DNA of 64,000 bases from Taenia hydatigena. Its lineage: Eukaryota; Platyhelminthes; Cestoda; Cyclophyllidea; Taeniidae. This document shows positions 35,128 through 45,189 of the stretch, piece by piece. Under the pieces are notes generated by a model. That model was not told the DNA's origin, ran no database searches, and saw only the letters and a program-made list of their open reading frames with translations. The position numbers were made by a program, and so were the translations under genes. Every line of letters begins with the position of its first letter. Positions within the stretch are counted from its first letter, which is position 1. The stretch is from assembly GCA_036345935.2 (NCBI GenBank), contig JADWOT020000001.1:16484828-16548827 (forward strand). The letters are read 5' to 3'.

Positions 35128-35385
35128 TTGGGGCGGCGTCTACAGGTCTTGGCCGATTTAAGCCTCTTTCAAATCATGACGAAAGGCGGGGGAGTCGAAT
35201 TTCCCAAACATTTGTGGTCAAGAGTCTGTGCATCGAAACACTGGCCATGTCATTTGAGAGTGCATTATGGTCTTACGATAATTATTAGGGTTTTTTTATG
35301 TGGAGGTTTAGTTTCTCCCTGGGTGAATCAAATGCCTCCAGAAACAGCGTGTCAATGCTGTAACAAAAGTAGCTATGTTGGTTAG
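35128..35385 (+). CDS. Partner of the arm-conserved open frame, function unknown
   Basis: An 85-codon frame matching the minus-strand frame at 1862-1560 in the other arm. It includes LSLFQIMTKGGGVEFPKHLW and WVNQMPPETACQCCNKS and stops earlier than its partner. A second frame over the same DNA has a TAG in this copy. Because the arms are duplicated, at most one copy may matter; both may be relics. Confidence 0.22.
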   Translation: MGRRLQVLADLSLFQIMTKGGGVEFPKHLWSRVCASKHWPCHLRVHYGLTIIIRVFLCGGLVSPWVNQMPPETACQCCNKSSYVG

Positions 35386-35454
35386 AGATCTATGTACTTT
35401 CTGCATATAGACATTATTTTCGCTTCCAAAGAAAAATCATCGCATTCTGATATT

Positions 35455-38400
35455 GTCGACAGCAGAGAGCATATTTTACTCGATTTCTGTGGAATTTTGT
35501 AAAATTCATTGACCTAAGACAGCGATATTTGCTCTTAATAAATAGAAGTTTGAAGTAATAATCTTCGCGTGGAGGGGAATTTTCCACTCTTTGATTGAAA
35601 TTTTGTAGTATAGATCGAATTTCAATGGGGAACTTGGCTCTCCTTAAAAAAATTCTTAGCATTGATCGACATGAGATGGAGAATTTTGGTCGCTGTGAAT
35701 TGAATTTTGTAGTATTGATGGACATCAGATGGCGAATTTTGCTCTCTATGAATAGAATTTTGTAGTATTGATCGACGTGAGATGGCGAATTTTGCTCTCT
35801 TTGAATAAAATTTTGTAGTATTGATCGATATGAGATGTCGGATTTTGCTCTCTTTGAATGGAATTTTGTACTATTGATCGACATGAGATGGCGGATTTTG
35901 CTCTCTTTGAATAAAATTTTGTAGTATTGATCGATATGTGATGTCGGATCTTGCTCTCTTTGAATGGAATTTTGTAGTATTGATCGACATGAGATGGCTG
36001 ATTTTGCTCTCTTTGAATGGAATTTTGTAGTATTGATCGACATGAGATGGCTGATTTTGCTCGCTGTGAATGGAATTTTGTAGTATTTTCGACATGAGAT
36101 GGCGGATTTTGCTCTCTTTGAATGGAATTTTGTAGTATTGATCTACATGAGATGGCGGATTTTGCTCTCCTTGAATGGAATTTTGTAGTATTGATCGACA
36201 CGAGATGGCGAATTTTGCTCTCTGGGAATGGAATTTTGTAGTATTGCTGGACATGAGATGGCGAATTTTGCTCTCTGGGAATGGAATTTTGTAGTATTGA
36301 TCGACATGAGATGGCGAATTTTGCTCTCTTTGAATAAAATTTTGAAGTATTGATCGACATGAGATGGCGAATTTTGCTCCCTTGGAATGGAATTTTGTAG
36401 TATTGATCGACATGAGATGGCGAATTTTGCTCTCATGGAATAAAATTTTGTAGTATTGATCGATATGAGATGTCGGATTTTGCTCTCCTTGAATGGAATT
36501 TTGTAGTATTGATCGACATGAGGTGGCGAATTTTGTTCTCTTTGAATAAAATTTTGTAGTATTGATCTAAATGAGATGTCGGATTTTGCTCTCTTTGAAT
36601 GGAATTTTGTAGTATTGATCGATATGAGATGGCGAATTTTGCTCTGTTTGAATGGAATTTTGTAGTATTGATCGACATGAGATGGCGAATTTTGCTCCCT
36701 TGGAATGGAATTTTGTAGTATTGATCGACATGAGATGGCGGATTTTGCTCTCTTTGAATGGAATTTTGTAGTATTGATCGACACGAGATGGCGAATTTTG
36801 CTCTCTGGGAATGGAATTTTGTAGTATTGATGGACATGACATGGCGAATTTTGCTCTCTTTGAATAAAATTTTGTAGTATTGATCGACATGAGATGGCGA
36901 ATTTTGCTCTCTTTGAATGGAATTTTGTAGTATTGATCGACATGAAATGTCGGATTTTGCTCTCTTTGAATGGAATTTTGTAGTATTGATCGACACGAGA
37001 TGGCGATTTTTGCTCTCTGGGAATGGAATTTTGTAGTATTGATCGACATGAGATGGCGAATTTTGCTCTCTTTGAATAAAATTTTGAAGTATTGATCGAC
37101 AAGAGATGGCGAATTTTGCTCCCTTGGAATGGAATTTTGTAGTATGGATCGATATGAGATGTCGGATTTTGCTCTCTTTGAATGGAATTTTGTAGTATTG
37201 ATCGACATGAGATGGCGAATTTTGCTCTCATGGAATAAAATTTTGTAGTATTGATCGATATGAGATGTCGGATTTTGCTCTCTTTGAATGGAATTTTGTA
37301 GTATTGATCGACATGAGATGGCGAATTTTGCTCGCCGTGAATGGAATTTTGTAGTATTGGTCGACATGAGATGGCTGATTTTGCTCGCTGTGAATGGAAT
37401 TTTGTAGTATTTTCGACATGAGATAGGATTTAGCTCTCTTTGAATGGAATTTTGTAGTATTGATCTACATGAGATGGCGGATTTTGCTCTCTTTGAATGG
37501 AATTTTGTAGTATTGATCGACACGAGATGGCGAATTTTGCTCTCTGGGAATGGAATTTTGTAGTATTGATGGACATGAGATGGCGAATTTTGCTCTCTTT
37601 GAATAAAATTTTGAAGTATTGATCGACATGAGATGGCGAATTTTGCTCCCTTGGAATGGAATTTTGTAGTATTGATCGACATGAGATGGCGAATTTTGCT
37701 CTCTTTGAATAAAATTTTGTAGTATTGATCGATATGAGATGTCGGATTTTGCTCTCTTTTAATGGAATTTTGTAGTATTGATCGACACGAGATGGCGAAT
37801 TTTGCTCTCTGGGAATGGAATTTTGTAGTATTGATCGACATGAGATGGCGAATTTTGCTCTCTTTGAATAAAATTTTGAAGTATTGATCGACATGAGATG
37901 GCGAATTTTGCTCCCTTGGAATGGAATTTTGTAGTATGGATCGATATGAGATGTCGGATTTTGCTCTCTTTGAATGGAATTTTGTAGTATTGATCGACAT
38001 GAGATGGCGAATTTTGCTCTCATGGAATAAAATTTTGTAGTATTGATCGATATGAGATGTCGGATTTTGCTCTCTTTGAATGGAATTTTGTAGTATTGAT
38101 CGACATGAGATGGCGGATTTTGCTCTCTTTGAATGGAATTTTGTAGTATTGATCGACACGAGATGGCGAATTTTGCTCTCTGGGAATGGAATTTTATAGT
38201 ATTGATGGACATGAGATGGCGAATTTTGCTCCCTTGGAATGGAATTTTGTAGTATTGATCGACATGTGATGGCGAATTTTGCTCTCTTTGAATAAAATTT
38301 TGTAGTATTGATCGATATGAGATGTCGGATTTTGCTCTGTTTGAATGGAATTTTGTAGTATTGATCGACATGAGATGGCGAATTTTGCTCGCCGTGAATG

Positions 38401-41400
38401 GAATTTTGTAGTATTGGTCGACATGAGATGGCTGATTTTGCTCGCTGTGAATGGAATTTTGTAGTATTTTCGACATGAGATAGGATTTAGCTCTCTTTGA
38501 ATGGAATTTTGTAGTATTGATCTACATGAGATGGCGGATTTTGCTCTCTTTGAATGGAATTTTGTAGTATTGATCGACACGAGATGGCGAATTTTGCTCT
38601 CTGGGAATGGAATTTTGTAGTATTGATGGACATGAGATGGCGAATTTTGCTCTCTTTGAATAAAATTTTGAAGTATTGATCGACATGAGATGGCGAATTT
38701 TGCTCCCTTGGAATGGAATTTTGTAGTATTGATCGACATGAGATGGCGAATTTTGCTCTCTTTGAATAAAATTTTGTAGTATTGATCGACATGAGATGGC
38801 GAATTTTGCTCCCTTGGAATGGAATTTTGTAGTATTGATCGACATGAGATGGCGAATTTTGCTCTCTGGGAATGGAATTTTGTAGTATTGATCGACATGA
38901 GATGGCGAATTTTGCTCGCCGTGAATGGAATTTTGTAGTGTTGATCGACACGAGATGGCGAATTTTGCTCTCTTTGAATGGAATTTTGTAGTATTGATCG
39001 TCGCGCGATGGTGAATTTTGCTCGCTGTGAATGGAATTTTGTAGTATTGATCGACACGAGATGTCGGATTTTGCTCTCTTTGAATGGAATTTCGTAGTAT
39101 TGATCGACACGAGATGGCGAATTTTGCTCTGTTTGAATGGAATTTTGTAGTATTGATCGACATGAGATGGCGAATTTTGCTCTCTTTGAATGGAATTTTG
39201 TAGTATTGATCGACATGAGATGGCGAATTTTGCTCTCTTTGAATAAAATTTTGTACTATTGATCGACATGAGATGGCGGATTTTGCTCTCTTTGAATGGA
39301 ATTTTGTAGTATTGATCGACACGAGATGGCGAATTTTGCTCTCTGGGAATGGAATTTTGTAGTATTGATCGACCTGTGATGGCGAATTTTGCTCTCTTTG
39401 AATAAAATTTTGTAGTATTGATCGATATGAGATGGCGGATTTTGCTCTCTTTGAATAAAATTTTGTAGTATTGATCGACATGAGATGGCTGATTTTGCTC
39501 GCTGTGAATGGAATTTTGTAGTATTGATCGACATGAGATGGCGGATTTTGCTCTCTTGGAATAAAATTTTGCAGTATTGATCGACATGGCGTATTTTGCT
39601 CTCTTTGAATAAAATTTTGTAGTATTGATCGACATGAGATGTCGGATTTTGCTCTCTTTGAATGGAATTTTGTAGTATTGATCGATATGAGATGTCGGAT
39701 TTTGCTGTTTGAATGGAATTTTGTAGTATTGATCGTCACGAGATCGCGAATTTTGCTCTCTGGGAATGGAATTTTGTAGTATTGATCGACTTGAGATGGC
39801 GGATTTTGCTCTCTTTGAATGCAGTTTTATAGTATTAATCGGCATGATACGGCGAATTTTGCCCTCTTTGAATGGAATTTTGTATTACTGATCGTCGCGC
39901 GATGGTGAATTTTGCTCGCTGTGAATGGAATTTTGTANNNNNNNNNNNNNNNNNNNNNNNNNNNNNNNNNNNNNNNNNNNNNNNNNNNNNNNNNNNNNNN
40001 NNNNNNNNNNNNNNNNNNNNNNNNNNNNNNNNNNNNNNNNNNNNNNNNNNNNNNNNNNNNNNNNNNNNNNNNNNNNNNNNNNNNNNNNNNNNNNNNNNNN
40101 NNNNNNNNNNNNNNNNNNNNNNNNNNNNNNNNNNNNNNNNNNNNNNNNNNNNNNNNNNNNNNNNNNNNNNNNNNNNNNNNNNNNNNNNNNNNNNNNNNNN
40201 NNNNNNNNNNNNNNNNNNNNNNNNNNNNNNNNNNNNNNNNNNNNNNNNNNNNNNNNNNNNNNNNNNNNNNNNNNNNNNNNNNNNNNNNNNNNNNNNNNNN
40301 NNNNNNNNNNNNTATTGATCGACACGAGATGGCGAATTTTGCTCGCTTTGAATGGAATTTTGTAGTTTTGATCGACACGAGATGGCGAATTTTGCTCTCT
40401 TTGAACGGAATTTCGTTGTATTGCTCGCTTTGAATGGAGCTTTGCAGTATTGATCGACATTAAAAGTCAGATTTCCCTGTTTTATAATGGAATTTTGTAG
40501 TATTGATCGACACGAGATGGCGAATTTTGCTCGCTTTGAATGGGATTTTGTTTTGTAGTATTGATCGACACGAGATGGCGAATTTTGCTCTCTTTGAACG
40601 GAATCTTGTAGTATTGATCGACACGAGATGGCGAATTTTGCTCGCTTTGAATGGAATTTTGTAGTATTGATCGACACGAGATGGCGAATTTTGCTCGCTT
40701 TGAATGGAATTTTGTAGTATTGATCGACACGAGATGGCGAATTTTGCTCGCTTTGAATGGGATTTTGTAGTATTGAGCGACACGAGATGGCGAAGTTTGC
40801 TCGCTTTGAATGGAATTTTGTAGTATTGAGCGACACGAGATGGCGAATTTTGCTAGCTTTGAATAAAATTTCGTAGTATTAGTCGACATCAGATGGCGAA
40901 TTTCGCTCGCGTTAAATGCATCTTTGTAGTATTGTTCGGCATGAAATGTCAAAATTTTCCTCTTTGTCAATGGAATTTCGTAGTATTGATCGACACGAGA
41001 TGACGAATTTTGCTCGCTTTGAATGGAGCTTTGTAGGATTGATCGACATGAGATGGCGAATTTTGCTCGCTTTGAATGGAATTTTGTAGTATTGATCGAC
41101 ACGAGATGGCCAATTTTGCTCTCTTTGAATGGAATTTTGTAGTATTGATCGACACGAGATGGCGAAGTTTGCTCGCTTTGAATGGAGCTTTGTAGTATTG
41201 ATCGACACGAGATGGCGAATTTTGCTCTCTTTGAACGGAATTTTGTAGTATTGATCGACACGAGATGGTGAATTTTGCTCGCTTTGAATGGAATTTTGTG
41301 GTATTGATCGACACGAGATGGCGAATTTTGCTCGCTTTAATGGAATTTTGTAGTATTGATTGACCTGAGATGGCGAATTTTGCTCTCTATGAATGGAATT

Positions 41401-42720
41401 TTGTAGTATTGATCGACACGAGATGGCGAATTTTGCTCACTTTGAATGGAATTCCGCCGTATTGATCGACATGAGATAGCGAATTTCGCTCGCTTTGAAT
41501 GGAGCTTTGTAGTATTGATCGAAATTAAAAGTTTGATTTTCCTCTTTTATAATGGAATTTCGTAGTGTTGATCGACACGAGATGGCGAATTTTGATCACT
41601 TTGAATGGAATTTTACAGTATTGATCGGCACGAGATGGCGAAGTTGGCTCTTTTTGAATAGAATTATGTAGAGATAGTCGACAAGAGATGGAGAATTTTG
41701 CTCTCTTTGAATAAAATTTCGTAGTGTTATTCGGCACGAAATGGCGAATTTTGCTCGCTTTGAATGGAGCTTTGTAGTATTGATCGACATGAAATGTCAA
41801 ATTTTCCACTCTCCCAATGGAATTTTGTAGTATTGATCGACACGGGATGGCGAATTTTGCTCTTTGAATTCAATTTTGCAGTATTGGTCGAGAAGAGATG
41901 GCGAATTTCGCTCTCTTTGAATAGAATTTCGCAGTATTGATCGACACGAGATGGCGAAGTTTGCTCGCTTTGAATGGAATTTTGTAGTATTGATCGACAC
42001 GAGATGGCGAATTTCGCTCTCTCTTCGAATTGAATTTTGTAGTATTGATGAACATGAGATGACGAATTTGCTCTCTGGGGATGGAATTTTGTAGTTTTGA
42101 TCGACCTGAGACGGCGAATTTTGCCCTCCTTGAATTGAATTTTGTAGTATTAATGGACATGAGATGACGAATTTAGCTTTATTTGAATGGAATTTTGAAG
42201 TGTCGATCGACATGAAATGGCGAGATTCGCTTTCTTTGAATGGAATTTTGTAGTATTGATGGACATGAGATGGCAAATTTTTTTCTCTTTGAATGGAATT
42301 TCGTAGCATTGATGGACATTAGATGACAAATTTTGCTCTCTTTGAATGGAGTATTGTAGTATCCATCGACATGAGATGGCGAATTTAGCTTTATTTGAAT
42401 GGAATTTTGTAGTGTCGATCGACACAAAGTGGCGAGATTCGCTTTCTTTGAATGTAATTTTGTAGTATTGATGGACATGAGATGGCAAATTTAGCTTCAT
42501 TTGAATGGAATTTTGTGGTATTGATGGATATGAGATATCGAATTATGGTCTCTCTGAATGGAAATTGCTTTTTTTTTTTGCACCAAGTCTGAATTTTGCT
42601 TTCTCTGTATATAATTTGTAGTTTTTATTTGTAATGGTTGCGTCGAATTTTTGCTCGCTCTGAATTTAGTTTTTTATTTTTTACTTACATGCGATCGCGA
42701 ATTTTGCGATCTTTGAATGT
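35455..42720 (-). repeat. 53-bp satellite array, right copy (about 137 units)
   Basis: Head-to-tail copies of a 53-bp unit. On the plus strand the core is GAATTTTGCTCTCTTTGAAT, followed by GGAATTTTGTAGTATTGATC and GACATGAGATGGC. Units are nearly identical in the middle and decay at both ends: 35455-35700 and 42180-42720, with a T11 run near 42572. The orientation is opposite to the left array. On the minus strand the consensus has no stop in any frame, which gives frames up to 530 codons with a 53-residue period (MSINTTKFHS, CRSILQNS, VDQYYKIPF). These are compositional and not credible genes. Confidence 0.97.
39938..40312. other. Assembly gap of 375 N inside the satellite
   Basis: 375 consecutive N bases. 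Satellite continues on both sides, but the dominant unit variant changes across the gap from CATGAG/CTCTC types to CACGAG/CTCGC types, so the gap length and the joining of the two sides are uncertain. Confidence 0.99.
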
Positions 42721-43110
42721 CTAGCCGTTTTGCGAACCCACATTTAATCAATGCGAACGTTACCTGATCCTCTCTTCATTTGCCACTACACCTGCATGAA
42801 GCGTGTATGCTGTTGTTCAGATCATTCCATTCAATCTTTTTGGAAGTCGTATTTGCATGCTGTGTGAGGCACTCGTTGGGATTTTGATAAAACGAAACAA
42901 AAGGTGCTTTACGGGACCCTCTGTAGACATGGACTGTACAAGGTGACGCAGTCTCTTCTCATCATGTAGGGCATATCGGGGTGGCGTCGTAAGTTTCGGA
43001 CCACCTTAGTTCCTGGTCGGCCTTTGTGGGGAAGTGTGAGCAGGAAACAGCTTATTTGCGCTCCTTTGCCAATTCTAGCCTTGATGACTCATTGGCCATT
43101 CTTATTACTG
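42721..43110. other. No gene seen
   Basis: A short stretch between the satellite end and the next exon-like frame. No open frame of note and no repeat was seen. Confidence 0.3.
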
Positions 43111-43113
43111 TAG

Positions 43114-43362
43114 GGCGGATACGAGTACCCTCTGCGACTGCTGTGGGAGGGCATCCACCATAAGGAGGCAAGCAACGGCATAGCTTGGATCGAGGAGATC
43201 GAGGTGCTCAAGCACTCGAAGTATCCACAACCCCCTCCACCTAAAGGAATAAATAGGATTTGGACAACTCACGGACGCAAGCACCATGTAGTAGCAATGA
43301 ACAACCCTGCTTGCGATTCGCAGGCGCCATCGACGTCCTGTTTATTGTGCCATTTCAAATAA
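43114..43362 (+). CDS. Possible terminal exon, unknown protein
   Basis: The acceptor CCATTCTTATTACTGTAG is followed by 82 codons and TAA. The frame opens GGYEYPLRLLWEGIHHKEAS and continues NGIAWIEEIEVLKHSKYPQ with a PPPP run, then GINRIWTTHGRKHH and a weaker C-terminus. There is no ATG at the start, so ATG-based gene finding misses it. The first 45 codons are the most convincing; a CAT/GTAGTA donor could end the exon earlier. The minus-strand open frame over the same bases is a shadow. No family is recognised. Confidence 0.4.
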   Translation, partial: GGYEYPLRLLWEGIHHKEASNGIAWIEEIEVLKHSKYPQPPPPKGINRIWTTHGRKHHVVAMNNPACDSQAPSTSCLLCHFK

Positions 43363-43609
43363 TGTTTTTGCCATATTCGGTATCTCTATTCCCCTTTATG
43401 TGAGCAGGATCAGGTCAAAGGTGATAGCACAAGCAGTGGTGGTTTGGATGATTATCAGGAGTGCAACAGTCGGCCACTTCATTGCGTTATCACATTCTCC
43501 ACGTATAGTTAAGTCTCCATTTTTTGCGCGATCACCAAAGTAAATACTCAAAAAAATTAATCTCGTTGTCAAAACTTTTGTTTGTTATGGTAGTGTGTTA
43601 AATGGTTTG

Positions 43610-43938
43610 TTAATTTGATTCTGGCGGAGTCTGACTAATGGGGTCTATTTTGTACCAGCATTCTTTCAACTCTTTTGAGTTATTGTGCTGTCTTATTTGT
43701 CTAGATGGAACGGTGTTACCACATAGAGTCGTTTCATTCGACCATGGGTCGTCCATAGTGAAATGAAGGGTGTCATCAGAAGGAATGAGGGACAGATGGA
43801 GGTTGTGTATTTCTGTGTCTGTTCTTGAAAGCTCTCTGGGAGGGTGGCGGATAGCAAACAAAGAGGACGTCTTTACGAAGAAGGTGTCATCTGTCCCCTC
43901 GCGAAGGGGGTATAGTTGTGACAGAGGTGCTCTGATCA
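43610..43938 (-). CDS. 3' exon of a two-exon candidate gene
   Basis: Acceptor GTGCTCAG, then two bases that complete an ATG codon with the upstream exon (44304-44202), then 109 codons to TAA. The frame includes LSQLYPLREGTDDTFFVKTS, FAIRHPPRELSRTDTEIHN, LIPSDDTLHFTMDDPWSNET and LKECWYKIDPISQTPPESN. It is hydrophilic and looks like an ordinary protein. The joined exons total 432 bases (144 codons with stop) in one frame with a 263-base GT/AG intron. The overlapping plus-strand frame is less protein-like. No family is recognised. Confidence 0.42.
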
Positions 43939-44201
43939 CTGAGCACTGTTATGCTTGCCACGCAAGAGGTTTACAATGTCTGGCAGAACGGGACTATCAA
44001 TAGCACTCAAGGTAGTTCATTTAGTTGCTCCCAAAGAGCATTGTTTTGGGCTCAGTGCAAAATTTCGCTTTTACAAATGCTTCGTCGCGCTAGATGCCAA
44101 CGAAGGTGGAGGACGGTAATGAGTTGCACTGGTGACGCTATTTAACCACAATTTGCAGCGAATAGTTCTTATGTGTGTTTGCAGATTGGGGCAGGACTCA
44201 C

Positions 44202-44304
44202 TTCCACTCCGCCAATGCAGAACGGTGAAGGTGGCCAAAGGAAAGTCCACAAGCGCAGCATCAATGTGTAGTACAATGACAGTCGGAGTGAATTCAATCA
44301 ACCA
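44202..44304 (-). CDS. 5' exon of a two-exon candidate gene
   Basis: Acceptor GACTGGCAG, 34 codons plus one base, then a strong donor, GGAA/GTGAGT. Reads WLIEFTPTVIVLHIDAALVD, then FPLATFTVLHWRSG: alternating hydrophobic residues suited to buried beta strands. The phase matches the acceptor at 43938. There is no start codon, so earlier exons are expected at higher coordinates. No family is recognised. Confidence 0.38.
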
Positions 44305-44879
44305 CTGCCAGTCTTCTGGCTAAATAGTGAAATCTGCCTCTATTAAATGAAAGGACATTCTTGTTATGCAGAAGTGTGGGACAGATTGTCAAACGTGTGA
44401 TCGTTATTTGGCAAACCTCTTTTATTAATGGCCGTAATGGATGGGTAGGAAGCTTAGACTGCTCCATGACGGTGTCGACCATTATTTGTTAGGATAGAGG
44501 CCAACACAGTGATGCAGACGCTCTGCCATCTAGTGTAGACCAGTCTCAATAGAATGGGATGATGTTGCACTGCGAATGCATTAAATATCGCCAAAAGAGG
44601 ACACGGAGTATCAACCTCTGCACGGTTGTAGTGCACGAGAGCTTCCTTCTGCCTTCTTACTGACAACACAAGCCAAAGGCATGGACTGGTCTAGAAAGTG
44701 AGATGGATATGCCACCGATGGATAAAACCTTCCTTGGAGGATGAAGTTGGATGATATTTTGAAGGCGTTAGGTCTCCTCTGTGCCTAACGGCATCATAGC
44801 CATTGGTGCAAACAGTTCTTTAAGAGAGCTATACGAGTAAGTGGACCAAGTGGGTGATGCCAAAACTACGCTACTTAAA

Positions 44880-45180
44880 GCACTTTTAGAAGGTCTAAAA
44901 TCACAGTGGTCGCACTGATCCAACCTACGCCCGAAGGGGTCGTAGTGGAAAGAGTGGACAGTGATATTATAGGTCCTCTACCATACCTTCACCAATGCAA
45001 TCTCGATATTATAGACTGCTTATGGAAGTGGCTGAAACTAAACTCATGTATACACAAATCATTAAAATGGTCGCCTCAGGTTTTCCGTCAAAAGGAACGA
45101 GATTTGTCGGTATGGCATGCGTTATTCGGCTGATAGCAATCAAGAACGTAATTTCTTTAGCCGACTCTTTTGCTTAACCA
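44880..45180 (+). mobile_element. Decayed Ty3/gypsy-type integrase fragment
   Basis: One frame reads IQPTPEGVVVERVDSDIIGP, then LPYLHQCNLDIIDCLWKWLK. This matches the start of gypsy-type integrase cores, where the family has P...ER...DI.GPLP....N..IL...D.F.KW. The match then shifts to another frame with FPSKGTRF and CVIRLIAIKNVIS, which fit the later GTQF and LLGI..T segments. The frameshift shows the fragment is dead. No reverse transcriptase, gag or flanking LTRs were found nearby. It is short and diverged, so family-level certainty is moderate. Confidence 0.5.
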
Positions 45181-45189
45181 TGCAAGACC

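Larger units (their letters stand above)
33393..35520 (-). repeat. Right arm of the long inverted repeat (partner 1495-3435)
   Basis: Inverted counterpart of the left arm, ending on the right in the terminal units of the large satellite array and on the left at the splice donor of the 33102-33399 exon. It contains one clean 190-base insertion (34405-34598) that the left arm lacks. Divergence from the left arm is about 13 percent by eye in the 35.1-35.4 kb part. Confidence 0.9.

Noticed and set aside
39827..40460. Open frames spanning the N gap
   Set aside because: They consist largely of unknown residues from 375 N bases.
36143..40836. Open frames of 200-530 codons on the minus strand as a repetitive protein family
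   Set aside because: They are the three frames of the same 53-bp satellite unit and overlap each other. No start context, splice sites or non-repeat domain is present, and similar frames occur in the left array.
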